Shown piece by piece: positions 45,165 to 59,350 of a stretch of 64,000 bases of DNA. The translations under genes were made by a program, and so were the position numbers. Under the pieces are notes generated by a model. The model was not told the DNA's origin. It saw only the letters and a program-made list of their open reading frames with translations, and did no database searches. Location of the stretch: contig OZ037766.1 of assembly GCA_964035545.1 (NCBI GenBank), positions 30,365,274 to 30,429,273 of the forward strand, given 5' to 3'. This DNA is from Bugula neritina (taxonomy: Eukaryota; Bryozoa; Gymnolaemata; Cheilostomatida; Bugulidae). Position 1 is the first letter of the stretch. Every line of letters begins with the position of its first letter.

Positions 45165-48100
45165 CCTCAATTTGTCAACTATTTTCTTCTATCAGTCTAT
45201 TTTGGTGAGAGGCATCCAGTTGCATTTAGAGAGAGTGTAAATATTGTATATAATAATAATAATAATCAGATTTCACATCAATGTATAATTCACCAGTCAA
45301 AGGTTTTTTGTTGAAATTTATACTCTTTGTAGTTATTACAAAACATTTTCATTTGCATGTATTTTAATGTGTGATTTATTATGGAAAAAATATACAAATA
45401 TTGAAATATTCAGCCAAGTATTGCAGTGACAATTGAAATAAATCTCTGCATCATCCCATTGCATTTCCTAGACATCTTGAGCTAATATATTATATTGTAT
45501 ACTATGCGTAGGCAAGACGCATTGGCACGTGACCTTTTATTCTGTCAAATGAAATACGACAGTCAAAAGCAGTTGAACAGTGGAAGTATATGTTTGCATA
45601 CTTGCATGCTGTGTGTGTGCATAAAAAAATTGTGTTGATAAACTATTTTTATTGACTAAAGTTAATGAGTCACACAAAGGAATAAGCTCTTTGTTAGGTT
45701 GCTATGGGAACAATGTTAGAATTGTCCAACATTTTATACCTACAGGTTTGATCTTTTCAGATGCTAATTTTTACCTGATTTGCAAGTAAATAAAAGTAGT
45801 TTATCAGAAGCAAGAGAAAAATATGCGGAGGTTTTATTTGCTATTAATAGGAGAATCACCTAGAGTTATTCATGTTGACCCTTTTATCAACAAATTAAGT
45901 GACAACATTCAGAGTTATCCACTCCTTTTACATTTCTGCAATGCATGTGCTAGCCAAATAATGCAAGGATAGATTCATCATGTTATTATTCGATTTATAT
46001 TGTGAAGCTACTTATAAAAATATTACATTTGTTTGTGCGGACAAATAATTTTTATATTACAGATTTTTTCACAATTAATTTCAATTATCAAGCATATTTG
46101 AACATTTGGTTGCCCTTTGCATGGTACTGAACCTATTTCACCTTAATTAGTAGTACATATTCACTAGTTGGTAATTTGTAAAAATATAACATTTAATTTA
46201 ATATAAAAAGTTATTGCATACTGCAGTTAATAGAACCAATAAAGTATAGTCAGCTCTTATGTATTTCCCATGCAAGCAACCATACTATAATATAAAGTGC
46301 AAAGTGTTCAAATCTTAGCTTTTTATTTCAAGTTATGAAACTCAAGATCTATTAGAAATTCACAATGCCTTCACTTAGATGTCGGACAAATTATTGCAAT
46401 GTCATTCATGAGATATCATTCATACATGTTATTGTTTATCCTAACAACCTAATAGCAGTCAGTCTATTTAAAGTCTATGAAATATTTCAGCAATGAACTG
46501 ACATGAACAAACGAATGACTGAAATATAATGACAATCACTAATGCCGGCACGCATCATTGATTTTTGTAAATACCAACTATTATTTGCAGTTACTCCTAA
46601 TGTCTAAACCTCTATACATCTATACGCTTGGATCCTGTCCAGGTGACCGAATTTCTATAAATTTGCATTAATTACAAAAAAATTGCCTGCAATTCCTTAA
46701 AAACTTTGCATGTTTAAAAATTTCTCAGTGCTTTTTCAGGCTTGCAATGATCAATGCTTGTATGAAATTGAATTATTTTTTGAGTTTAACAGCATCAATT
46801 AATTTTATAATTAATAAAACTTTATGAGTCATATTTTGGAATATTTTTGTTTTTATAGCAAATACTATTAAAACAAAATTGCAAATTTAGAACTGTTTTA
46901 GAGCCTAAATTTGCATTTTGCAGCTATTATATCTTGTTCTGTTTATAATATATAAAAATACACCCAAACATAAAATTATTTTTACACCTCGCTTGCCAGC
47001 AGGTAAAAACTTTAGTTTTTGTGTTTGTAGATTAGTTACTCGGGTTGGCTATGCCACATCCCCTTTTGAGTGAAATAATAAAAGCCAAGGCTAAAACTGC
47101 ACTCAAACTTCCTTGTATAAATACCTGTCTCCAGGCAGCATGTATTAGAGTCTATTCATAACAGTTGAACACCAATTGTTGACCAATTTGCTCGTGCCAA
47201 TTTTTCGTGTCATAGGTCAATTATTGGAAATTCTCGGGGATTTCTCTCTTGACATCGGGGATTTACAAAATTCAACAATAGAGTAGTGTTTATAAATCTA
47301 ATCGAGTAGACATTTACGCATTGCCGGTTTTAATTTTTAGAGCGCTGGCATTTTTAGACTGGCACAGGTTTTGACCCTGACTGATATGCAGAAAAAAAAG
47401 CATATGTTGAATGTTTTAATCGAAGGTATCCCATGGGGATTCCAAGAAAGTTACGACACACCCCGTCTGATTTAGAATTTCAGAATTCCCCTCCAAACTT
47501 GATTATGTTATCTTTTATTCTGTTTCAAAACAACATGCCTTATAGAGAAAACAATACATACATTATTTCGAGTTGTTCAAATAGCATTTGATGTCATATT
47601 TCATTCAGCTTTTTTGTGAGACTTTTTCGATTTTTCGAATGTAAGTCAAAAATTTGACCACTTTATTTAGCACTTTCTTCTTCTAACATTTTAAAATATG
47701 TTATTGAAGCTTCATTAAAGTTCTATATAACATGAAAAAATATATATACTTAAAAATGCTTATACTTACGGGCTTTTTCTGTTTGTCATTTAATTAAAGC
47801 CAAACGCTGCTGTCATAGTGTGATGAGAAAAACGTTAGACGAAATGAGTTTATCGAAATTCACAACCTACGATAAAATCTTGATTAGCCTGTAAAACTGT
47901 GTATGATTGGCTAAAAGTAGTAAGGTCGACTGCTACCGCATAGCCCACGCCCTACACAATCATGCTTTGCATATGTGTCTGGAATTCCCATGAACGGGAC
48001 GGCGCATGCAAATTTTGCGTCAAGCTCTTTAGCATGATGAGGTTAAACCAAAGTTGTATGCTAAAGTAATATTCTTGAGTGATTTATTGCAAAACTTAAA

Positions 48101-48730
48101 ATCATCTTTTATTCTTTAAACCTAGAATAATGGTTTGCAGCTTAATAAAGGACTCAAAATATTGCGTTATGGAAAAAATTAACATAATTTATTGGTTAAA
48201 TATGCATTAATATATGCAAGAGCAAAATATAGATACAAACGCATGTATACATGTTTGTATATACGAACATGTCTAACGGATTTAATTGACTCCAGCTGTG
48301 ATCCTGGTTCAAATGACACCTGAATTAATTCATCAAGTGCATGCAAAACATAAATCACATTATTGCATATTGCAGAGGTCATCAAAAATAAATAATTTCT
48401 AAATATATCTGTTTGAGGACTTTTTTGAATAGCAAGAAGTCAAGATTTATGACACAAAAATGTTACAAGTTCTTTTGGAAAGACAAGCCAATTTGTAAAA
48501 CATTGCAATATACTTCTTTCTTTTGATAAAATTTTGCACATTTAATTTTGTGTTTTTTTCAGCAGTTTTAACAATAATAATGAGCTTCATTATTGTGTCA
48601 TATGCTACTATAGTCACTGCTGCTAAGGCAGCCCCTGCTACTGATTGCTATGTGCAAGTCTGTTTTTAGCCACCTATTATCTAACCACCCTGGGTGGGCT
48701 TTGCAAATGCAAAACTTCCTGGTTAAAGAC
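45165..48730. other. SART3 3' UTR and intergenic region
   Basis: After the SART3 stop there is a short TAA triplet run (45252-45267) and the AATAAA at 45437. Beyond that the DNA is AT-rich without exons that I can support up to the TNF gene promoter. Confidence 0.6.
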
Positions 48731-48738
48731 TATAAAAG
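48731..48738 (+). promoter_or_regulatory. TATA box of the TNF-like gene
   Basis: TATAAAAG about 95 bases before the ATG at 48833, a plausible spacing for a start site near 48760. Other genes in the window show no such motif. Confidence 0.6.
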
Positions 48739-48832
48739 GGTCGCAAAAGTAAGCTTATCTCATTCGAATTTAATCAGAGTAATAAGGCTTTTCTTGCTTT
48801 ATAATTAGCTAAGGCACTTTTACGGCGTTGTC

Positions 48833-51800
48833 ATGCAGCAAATTGGTGAGACTTCTTATTCTAAAAGCACTCAGGTGCCAACAACACAAAAGTATTTTAA
48901 TGCATTCGTTTTTTGCATGATTTTAATTTTGTCGGGGTTCACTGTGTACAGTTTTTATCAACTTCAGATGCACCAACTCTCTCAGCAGCACACAGAAGCG
49001 TATTCAGGCTCAAAATTGGTAAGTCAATACCTAGGTGGTCAAGTTTTTAAAGAGGTTTACTTTCTACTTGAAACATGATTGCATAATTCAAATAATATTT
49101 TTGAAGATAACTTATTATAAAAATTTATGTCTTTTAATAAACTGCCATTAAACATTAATGCCTTATTACAAATTATTGTTGTTTATTTACCAATTATGAC
49201 ACTTTGTCATGTTCAACAAAAAGTCTATTTAGTTAAAAAGTAAGAACATTGTAAACATGATTATAGGTTTTTATAATGACCGTAGTAGTACCCTGCAGCA
49301 TAGCATAATGGCTGTAGTCGACCTATTATATATGTGTATTAAAGACAAAATGCACTGTTTTGAAGGCATTGTTTGATTTGAGATACCTTTCTAAAAAGTT
49401 GTATTGCTCTTAGTTTGTTTTTTGATTACAATTTATTGAACAAAGCATTCAGGTTTCATCACAGAATCAGACTGACTCGACACTGTTGAAAAAAATATCA
49501 TCTAACTAATTTGATTTCTGATTTCATTTATTCTTTAATACATTCTGCCAACATAATTTAAAAGCAAGATATTTTTCTATACAAGTATTGAAAAAAAATC
49601 AATAAATAAAACATAGTTAGTTTTTCAGCAAGATATTTTTAAGCTCAATGCGCATTTAAAAAACAATTTAATGTGAAAATTCTAAAAGTACAATTTGTGA
49701 TTCCTTTAATGTTTTGTATGCATTTTGTGTTTCAAGGCTTTGTATAGAAAGACAGACGACATGGTTGCAACTACTAGCAAGACAAAAAGCTCAGTCAGAA
49801 GTAAGAGACAGGCTGCCGATGGCGCAACTCAGCCACACTGGCGAGAACAGTACACTGAGTTGAGTGCTAGAGTCAGCCAGTTGGAACAGGCAGATGTAAG
49901 TCTAATTTCATTTCTGTTAGATAGATGTTGTTTATATGATAATTTATATTGATAATTGATTAGCAATTTATTTTAAGATTTCATAATTTTATATATTATA
50001 ATAAATGGACAATTCAAATTTTGAGCCAATTAAATTATCATTTAAAAAAATTAATTTGAGTATGCTAATTATAATAACATTTCTATTCATTGCTGATCTA
50101 TCGTGGTAAAAAGTTTTTAATTGCTTGTCATTTTCTAGAGCTGGAAGCCATCTGCTGCTCACTTCAAAATGTACAATGCTTCCATTAACAGTGCCATCAA
50201 TGAACAAGGTATGTCATTTACAGTATTCGATAGAGTAACAAACTCAACAGGGCAACATAACTTAGCATATTTAATTTAGGCTGTTCTTAAATATTTTACA
50301 ATCCATTCAAACTTACCTTTATATCTTCAAACTGTGGTGCTACAAATGGTACTAGTAGTACTATGAGTGCCCATAGTACCAGTGGTAATATGAGTTCGAA
50401 TGTAGTTTCAAGGTTTATGAATTTATAATTGATCTCTAATACCCAATTACTTTCAATCATATTGTAATTTGTCTAAAAACTCTAGAAAATGCTCGATGTG
50501 GTAACCATGGCAACATTAAATGTAGAAGAAAACCACAAATTTCAATTTAATTCATGTGCATAACCCAGAGTAAACTGCACAACCTTAAATTTTTATTCTT
50601 TCATTTTAATTAATTTATCTGAAGTGCTTTAGCTCCCTTACATGCCAACGTGACACTGTGACACCTCTCTTACATGCCAACGTGACACTGTGACACTTCC
50701 TTTACATGCCAACGTGACACTGTAACACCTTTTTGTATCTCTGCTATAAGAATACTAGCACTTGTTTTTACCCCAACTAAAGTATGCTGTCAGTTGCCAT
50801 GACGACCAAGTTAGCATGTTGTAGATTGCTTTTACTCTTCATCACCTAGGTCCTAGAGGATACTCATCAGGTAAATTTCTGCAGCTGCCAAAGCAGCTTC
50901 CAGAATAATCATCCTAATTTATACTTCTCTGTTTGATTTGTGGTGCTTGTGTAGGCCATGGGTGTATCTCTGATAGTAAATTATAACAGAAGTGTGATTT
51001 AGTTTGTAGTGAGGCCTCTAATCAGTCAGCTACCTGTAATACCTTCCACTATAATAAACAATATACACTCAGTTGATTATTGTGTATTTTGGAATTTTAT
51101 AATAATATATGTTTCAATGTTTGATTCTCATCCATTCTCACCCAACTCTGCTCTGTCCGGTTTGGGTAGTGGAATGTGTTTAAATATTTAATAGGAGTTG
51201 ATAAATATACACAAGCAGTGATTTATGCTACACTTTTTTGTGGTTGAATGCTCAACTTCATAATAGCTAGTTTTTTCATTTTTCTAACTGTAAACAGAGA
51301 TAGCATGGAAGGTCTGCTCTTGATTCATATTGAATGATTTGAATTCAACATAAAAAAATCAATAGTCATGGTTAAATCTCTGGCAATTTTGCAATCTTTA
51401 TCTTGTTATCCTTAAACAAATATTTTTGTACTATTGTAAATATAGTTTCATAAATGGTTTTGTTGCTATAGATATAACAATTTTTTTATGTTGATTTCAT
51501 TATATATTCTTGCTAAGACTTCCAACCTATCCTGTGTAACATTGATCTATTTCTTTATTGAGGTTGTTTGCCTCTTATGATTATAACATACTATGTGGTT
51601 AACAATATGTTTCAGTGGTCTACGCCAGATGGGATGCAGGCCGCCATGTTGGGGTAGATCCGCATACGACCCCTAGACTACACACTAGTCATAACTTCAG
51701 CACTCCGCTAATCCCAGAGAAAGGCATTTACTATGTCTATGGACAAATCTCCCTGCAAGGGAAGCATAACTTATCTGATGATATGTAAGTTCAAACCGAT

Positions 51801-54800
51801 TTCATATTAAAACATATTATGCTGTGTTATATTATATTGTATTATATTATATATATATATATATAGGATATATATAGGATATACTATAATACATTGTCTT
51901 ACCTACAAAATATAATAAAAACTTATTAAATTATAATACTTGTATTTCATAGCAATATATTAAAATCAGTAAAATAATTTTAAGTAATAAGTCTAATGGC
52001 TAATGAATTTAAAGCATATTGAATATTACAGATGTTTAGCAGGTTTTTTGCAAAAAAATGTGTTTTTTTAGTATTGGAGTTCATCAATTCATACTACTTT
52101 ACACCAATTATAATATTATATAGATTAATAAGCTACAATATTTGTACAATGTAGAAACACAAATCCGTTAACCATTATATATCCCTTTTTATCATTTGCA
52201 TTTAATTATTTGTTATTGTTATATTACCTATTGTGTATTATGATTGTAACTGTGTGATAAGTTATGGGAAGCTGCATATATGAGATGCACTTATTAAACA
52301 CAATATCATATAATTACATAATTTAGTGATCATAAGGAGTTTAATTGCAAGTTAATACATTAAAAATTTGATCTCGCACTTTGCACTTTAAACAAAATAC
52401 TATTGAGCCACGAAAAGTCTGTATATATTATAGAGAAATATTATTATGCAATTTTCTATAGTTATAGTTTGAAAATTTAATGTACAAAGCTTGCTTATAT
52501 TAAAACAATTGTGATTGTTTTATGCTACACGTCATACTAAAGCAAAATCTTTTATAAGAAAATTATGCGGCAATGTGTCATTTACTCTTGTGGGTGTAGT
52601 TGAAAAGCAAGCATCATTCAGCATAGTTACAGTATATCACAAACTATGTCCTACTTTCTCTGCATCAGTAGCTTTTATTTGCATTTATTATAAGGGGAGA
52701 CTAAGTTTTAAGTATTTTCAAAGCAGTGCATACTAAACACTTATTAAGCTGGCTAATTATAAAGTAAAGTGTACTTGTTAAAGAGCTTATGTAGTTTTCT
52801 TAGAATTGGAATCAATAAAGAACAGTTATTCTAATAATTGTAGCCCAACTCTTTATCTTTACTTATTCTTGGTATTCTGTTGGACTCAATTGAAGTGTTA
52901 TCTACTATTCGTAGAAAACCACTCCAACAAAATGCTTGATAAAATTTTCAACGCACTGCTAAATTGGGTTGTTTTGTTTTGTATGCATAGCCAGTTTCTC
53001 TAAACTTTTCATATTTTACTGGGGTACTTCAGAATATGCAAACAGTATCTACAAACTTTTAAATTCATGCACCCAGGAGCATGAAATAGCCCTTGTCACT
53101 TTCTGTTGTCTATTCAACTTTGAAGGGTGCCCTAAACTTACTTCCTAGATAGAGCTGCAGCTAACAAACTATTATCCAATTAATGGGATTTTCCCAATTC
53201 CAGGGCATGCCAGCTTTGATTGGTTGATTGTGTTATTCTGTCTGATTTATAAATAGAGCTATATGTTAATTTAAGAGGAATTCAGTTGCATGAATAAAAG
53301 GACCACTAAAGCCAACAAGACTTTTTAAAAGTTTTTGGACTAAAATAAGATTTTCAGCCTTACATCTTTAACTGGCATCATATTAAAATTTAGAACAATT
53401 AAAATACTCATTTTAGGTTTTAGTAGCTACATACTGGACTAACTTTTAGCAATCAATAAAGTACATCATGAGGAAATAATGAAATAATCTCTGTTATGTT
53501 TAGCACTTCAAAAGCTTACCAGATAACATCATATAAATCAAGTTTAGCATATTAAAACTTTGTCTTTTGGTGAATCTGTAAAATTATTATCTTTGCTTCA
53601 GAGTGAACAACGTTGAGAACAAGTACGTGAAGGTGCAGATTGTAGTGGTCCCACCTGAGGAAAGCGATGGACGAGATATAGCCAACGATGACGCTGAGAA
53701 GTTATTCTCATCAACACTCACTCAGTATGAGCTGTAAGTTTCTGTCATGTTTTGGTAAAATGCCTGTACATACAGTATATTTCCTTTAGCTCTAGTCTAT
53801 TCTGTTGAGGGAATTGCATAACAGACCAGTTTGAAAGACTTATTAAATAATGCTAATTATTTTGCATTATTCAACGACATTGTCAGCTGCAGTGTTAATT
53901 AGTCAATAGTAGATCAGATATTTCTATTTTTAGCTATCAAGTGCAACAAAAATATCAACCTTCACTTTGTAGAATGTACAAGTACTGTGTAATTCATCGT
54001 TCATATAGTAGCCTAAAACTGCTTAACTATCTAAAGAATGCACTACTCCTAGTGACTTTATTATAACTTATGTAAATTTATTTACAAAATAATTGTCAAA
54101 CTTGTTAATGTATATTGTTTGATATTGGTAACTGAGCAACAAAAAATAAGTATTGGGCAAAGAGGAGACAAATCTCTTTTAAGGTGATTTTTTAAAATGC
54201 TAGGGAGAAGCCGTGGTCTAGGAGTTAGAGTGTTTGCCTAGTAAGCACAAAGGCATGGTTTTGAGCCCCGACAAATGCCATTGTTAAGAAAAGCATCAAG
54301 TCATAATTGCTCCTGTACCCCATCTGAATAAGTCCTTATAGCCCGAATTAACAAAAATCCCCTTCCATCAGAGGTTTCTCACAGGGATGGGGACTATAAA
54401 CCTCCGTGAGTTTTTTTTAAATGCATATACATAGCAAAATCAAAAGCAGATAAAGGAACAATAATTAGTTTTACTATATAGATAAATCATGCTATGAACT
54501 GTGAAAGATTACATAAGCTTCTCTCTGACTAGCTTGCAGTATTCAACTCTTTGCAATTCATAACAGTATTGTTTCAAGTGTGTCACATGTATAAAATAAT
54601 TTATATTGATACTTGTCTACAAATGATAAAATAATTGACAAATTTAGACTAATCTTCTCTTAAGTTTTGTATCACTTCCTGCTACTTAGAAAGCATTAAA
54701 ACGCAAACGTATCAGCAATCTTATTATAATCAAGTAATGCTTTATGGCTTATGCAGTATGGCAATGATAGCCAGTTATATACATTATATAGTGCATATCG

Positions 54801-55197
54801 TAAATGATGGTTTCTATATAATATTATTATATTGCTTTATGGAAATAATGGTAGCCAATTACCCTGTGATATAGCAGTTGCTATAGTAATCATATTGGAA
54901 TTGTAGCTACAATCCTAACCTTGCAGTAGTATGGTACTCATAGCTTCCACTATGTTAGTTGTGCTGTATAGTTGCTCTATTATATGTTGCAGTGGGGGCC
55001 GTCTCCATATCACCCCTCGAAGACACGACAGGGTTCCATTAGACTATCCACTAGACTCCATCTTTGTCTCCGGTATAGCTACTCTGAATGCTGGTGATAT
55101 CTTGGCTATGAAGATATTTCGGTCCCATACGCATATTTCATATGACAGTGATCAGAGCTTTTTTGGATTCTACCAACTTCATAAATTAGAAGAATAA
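48833..55197 (+). CDS. TNF superfamily ligand, type II membrane protein, 6 exons, 306 residues
   Basis: Exons: 48833-49018, 49737-49895, 50139-50208, 51616-51784, 53602-53733, 54993-55197. Phases match and the total is 921 bases. There is no N-terminal signal peptide. A single hydrophobic span is at about 22-42, so the protein is type II. R-S-K-R at 83-86 is a furin site that could release the ligand. A short coiled coil is at about 97-115. The TNF homology domain begins with WKPSAAHF (about 117) and contains GIYYVYGQISL in exon 4. It ends with SFFGFYQL, the family's closing strand. It should form a trimer and signal through TNF receptors. No receptor gene is in the window. Orthology within the superfamily cannot be set. 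AATAAA overlaps the stop (55196-55201), with others near 55540. Confidence 0.9.
50638..50730 (+). repeat. 32-bp tandem triplicate in a TNF-like gene intron
   Basis: TTACATGCCAACGTGACACT starts at 50638, 50670 and 50702, with a period of exactly 32 and almost no divergence. Each unit holds a smaller GTGACACT/GTGACAC doublet. Confidence 0.95.
54201..54410 (+). mobile_element. tRNA-derived SINE, near-full copy
   Basis: It aligns along its length with 22674-22880: AGGGAG start, CGTGGTCTAGGAGTTAGAGTG (box A), GGTTTTGAGCCCC (box B, degenerate), GCATCAAGTCATAATTGCTCC, and an end near CTCCGTGAG. The flanks TTTTTTAAAATGC and TTTTTTTTAAATGC look like an eroded target duplication. It lies in the last intron of the TNF-like gene. 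Confidence 0.85.
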
Positions 55198-58100
55198 TAA
55201 AGCAGAACATTTAGTTTAATTGGAAACAAAACCTTCTTTTTAAAGAATTTTTGTACTATTATAGGAACTATTCATTTTACAGTATTTTTTTAATTTTTTC
55301 TTTATTAGTTACTGTGATAGGCTAGAGTTGTGGTGTTGATGAAATTGGTGTGGTAGAGCGCTTCCCTATATTATATAATAGCTATTTGGTAGCATAATAT
55401 CAAATTTGAATCTTTATTTTTTAATACTCTTGTATTTAATTACATATATAATTTATCATTACAATTCAGTTGCATACATACTATTAAAATACTATATCAT
55501 ATTCAAATTGATGTCAGGTCTCTGTTTCACAATTAGAAATAAAATTGTTGTAATATATTTTCTTGATTTAGTTTTTAGGAAATAAAAATCTATCAAGCTA
55601 GTATAAAGAATATGAAATTAAACAATTGTGTTTTAACTTTACTATAACAACTTTAATATAATGCAAAATTATTTCAGGATTTTTGTCAAATTACTCTTAT
55701 GTGTTGAAAATAGTAAATTATATTCATAGTTATATTTAAATAGCTAAATCTAATATTTTTAATAATAAATAGCAATTTATCAAAAATTTTTAAATTAATG
55801 GCATTGTTAAAGCTTATAATATTAAATTTATGAAAATAAAGTTTACATATTATAACTGCAACTGGTTTTCTTGCATGTCAATAAAAATGTTAAAGCAAAC
55901 TTTCAATAATTGCATTTTTTTTCTGTATAGCTTCAAGCTTTTTAAAGTTTCAAAAACCAACATTAAATTTATGGCGCAAAATAAAAGTTCAGATTTACAT
56001 GCATTGATTGATTATAGCTGATAATCATTTGTTTTAATTTGTATTGCTTGTATGCATTTATAACTGCTTCAGTTTCTCTAAAGATGGTTTAATTTTTCAA
56101 TAATTAGGTGAGTTACTAATGAAAGCTATTTCTGTTTGATTGTCTTGCAAAATCCAGGACATATGATTCATCTTATTTTGTAAAAGTTATAAAGTTCATA
56201 GAATAATGTCAGCTAGTCTAAATTTGTGTAAAAAATCTACGCATATCAATAAGATTATCTTACTGCTTCTACAATCTAAAACATACAGTTCCTCCAGCTC
56301 AGTTATACACCACAGTGCCGCTGAGTTGAGGAATCATTTTCAGTGCAAATCTCTGTTTTCTTTTGCTTCATCATTTACAATCATAGCTATGAAAATGAAA
56401 AAAACTATTTGGCATAGTTGCATGCTCTTACATGAAAGCAATTTAGGTGAACATAATATTTTAGCTCTGTACATTTAAAACAAGATAAGTTTGTATATTG
56501 AATTAAACAGCTTATTGTAATAAATTCATGATAATTTGTTTGCAATTGCATATTAAAAGTGATAGTACACCTTCATTCTGTTACATTTTAATGCAGTACT
56601 AGCAAAAATAAAAACAAGTCATTTAACTATTTTTCAGTAATTTTGTTTCAGTGTTCAAATTTAAAAAGATTTTTAGCTTGTATACAGTCAAACCCAGTTT
56701 GAGCTGAGAAAATGAGCTGCCTCAGATAGACTGAGCTTACAGACTATTACATAAAAAGCTGCTGATTATGCATTAGGTGACATTACAAAGGGGCAGAGTA
56801 TTCTAAATCACATTCTAGAGAGGTTTGAATGGCTGCTTTCATAAATATAGCTATCAGACTTAAATGTTTTTATTTCATGGCTAATATATAGTTAATATCA
56901 CTACAGTTAAGTACACTATACAAAAGTAATAATATATTTTGTATTGTGTATATTGTTTGTATTGCTATCATATTTATGAGAAACAACAGTTGATTTACAC
57001 ACCTTCTTTTATAGCAGCTTTGTTCACCTGTAAAATGAAAATTTTTATTGGCTTCTATTAAAACCAAAAAATTGTTTTTCAGACAAATTTGTGATAATAA
57101 TAGCATTTGTAACAAAACTATATTACCACTTATAAGTCTAGATACAAAAATGAAGAAACATTGTTCCTGAGTTGTGAAATAAGCACTTAGTCACACTCAG
57201 CATGACCTCTGATTTGTATTATTTCTATGACCTAGGTCACGAGGTGCATAAGTAAAATAGGTTTTTTTATCTGTTGAGCAATAACTCATGAGAAATTTAT
57301 CAATTTCTAACTAGTAAACAGTTAGCCATTTTGATCAATCATTCAACAGCTTCATAATATTTACTTGCAATCACATTATCTTCAACTTGCAAAATATCTA
57401 AGCAATGAACTGCTATTTTCTTTTGTTATGTAGAACTGTTTTTTAATACTGCTTATGTAATGTTATTTTTCTAATAGCTAAGAATATTAATGCTTTGCTG
57501 CAATTGTTACTCAATTGATTACCGATCATTGTTTATTGACGATTAATCATATAAAATTAGAAAGCTCTGAATATTCTCATAAAGTTTCATCAATTAGTCT
57601 GAGATTTGATTGCGACAGCTGAACACTGGGCATGTTCAATGAGACCGAGACTTAACGACTTGAAAGTGATATAAATTATTCTTAGAACAGAAATATCATC
57701 AATTGCAACTTTTTATTTTAGTTGCGCTGGTAGACTTCATAATATTTTCCTACTTAGTATACATAAGTATGGCACTTTGTTTGACAAATTTTGCTGCTAA
57801 AATATACATGTAGCACCAGTAAAATTTGAATATAAAAATACAAATTAATTTGAAATGAAGAAAGGTAATTTACTAAGTAACTTGTTTGCTACGCTATGGC
57901 AAGTCTTGTAATTATATGCAAAATTTTACAGTAAGGTAAATTGTATAAAGGAACTGAAAGGCAAGATAAGATAGCTTCTAGTCAAATGTATTGGTTTTGA
58001 AACAATTGCTCAAAAGCAGACCAATTTTTAGGCTACTAGATGCATTTGCTAAACTTATGTTACATAGCAAAATGTGTTATCTTCATTTCTATAATATGTT

Positions 58101-59350
58101 ACAGCAAATACCTTATAAGATTGTAGATAATATTTCACATACATTTTATTAATGTTGGGAGTTGTGCACTTCAAACAAATTTACGGTTTTAACAACAGAA
58201 ACTCAATATTAGGATTTTCGTAGATTAAACGTGTTAAAAGTTATAATTTAGTTATACTTCTGGTGATTTGAAATGAATGCATCACAACTATAAAATTCAG
58301 CTCTATTGTTATCTGGAGAGTTATCTTAACCTGGTTTTTACAGAACAATAAAGAAATGAAATTGTTGGCAAAGGTTACACAATTTTACGAGTTTCTGTAT
58401 ATTTAATTGGTTAAAATTTGTGGCCTTGACTAATTAAGTGATAGTTGCCATTCACATCTTGTAGTATTAGTTATAGCATTGCTATTAGTTAATGTTCCAC
58501 AGGCATATCACTATCAGTAAAGAGAGAGGCTTCTTTATTATTTTCGTTTTGGTCTGCATTGGCTGTGGGTGTGACTTTTTGCTAATTAAATAGTTAGTGA
58601 TATAAGTTGCTGATTTAATTGTTTCTAAACTTTTTTTCAAAGTATATTAATATTGAACCCTGGCTCTCCGAGGTATTCTAAACTCAAACAGTGAAACTGT
58701 GAGTAAACAACCTCTAATACTAATACTAATAGTAATAGTAATATTTATTTAATATTATTAAAAATTTTAATTTTTATAGCAATATTGTCATAATGATGAC
58801 GTTAATCATATTTAATAATCATTGTGATTATAGTACTAGTAGTGGTTTATATAATCAATAATTATCAATATTATTCATTCAATGTAAGTTATCGTGATAG
58901 TATTTTTATTCACTTTCAGTGTACTTGATTATGATGGTTGATTGCCATATTCTTTAACTCTCCTAGTCCTATTTACTTGTAGCATTCTGACTTAGTCCTA
59001 TCATAATCACATTCACTGGCTAGTATTTGTGAAATATATTTTCAATTTGTCTTGGTAAATATGCGGCTATTACAAATGATGCCATTTGTAAAAATCACCA
59101 GGTATGATGTATAACTATAAGTAAGTCACAATGAGTGATTATCTCTATATCAAATTTAATACAGATTATTGCAAACTACACTATTTTAGATAGTATTAAA
59201 TTTGATAAATTGAAGTCGTTGGATTCTGTTTTAAAGTGAATTTTTAAATTTGCTCTAGCCCTACTTGGTTATACTTATAATCAAAGTGTAATAAAACGTT
59301 TTTATACAGCGTAGCCATTTAGTGTTTGGAATGAGTGAGTGAGACTTGAC
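55198..59350. other. Intergenic region
   Basis: Very AT-rich. The open stretches at 55830-56021 and 56206-56478 have AT-driven composition and no domain. A short ACTAATAGTAAT triplet run lies at about 58714-58744. No gene was found. Confidence 0.6.

Noticed and set aside
54931-54992. Upstream in-frame extension of the last TNF exon, with a hydrophobic start
   Set aside because: A good acceptor (GTTGCAG at 54992) and phase match with exon 5 place these codons in the intron.
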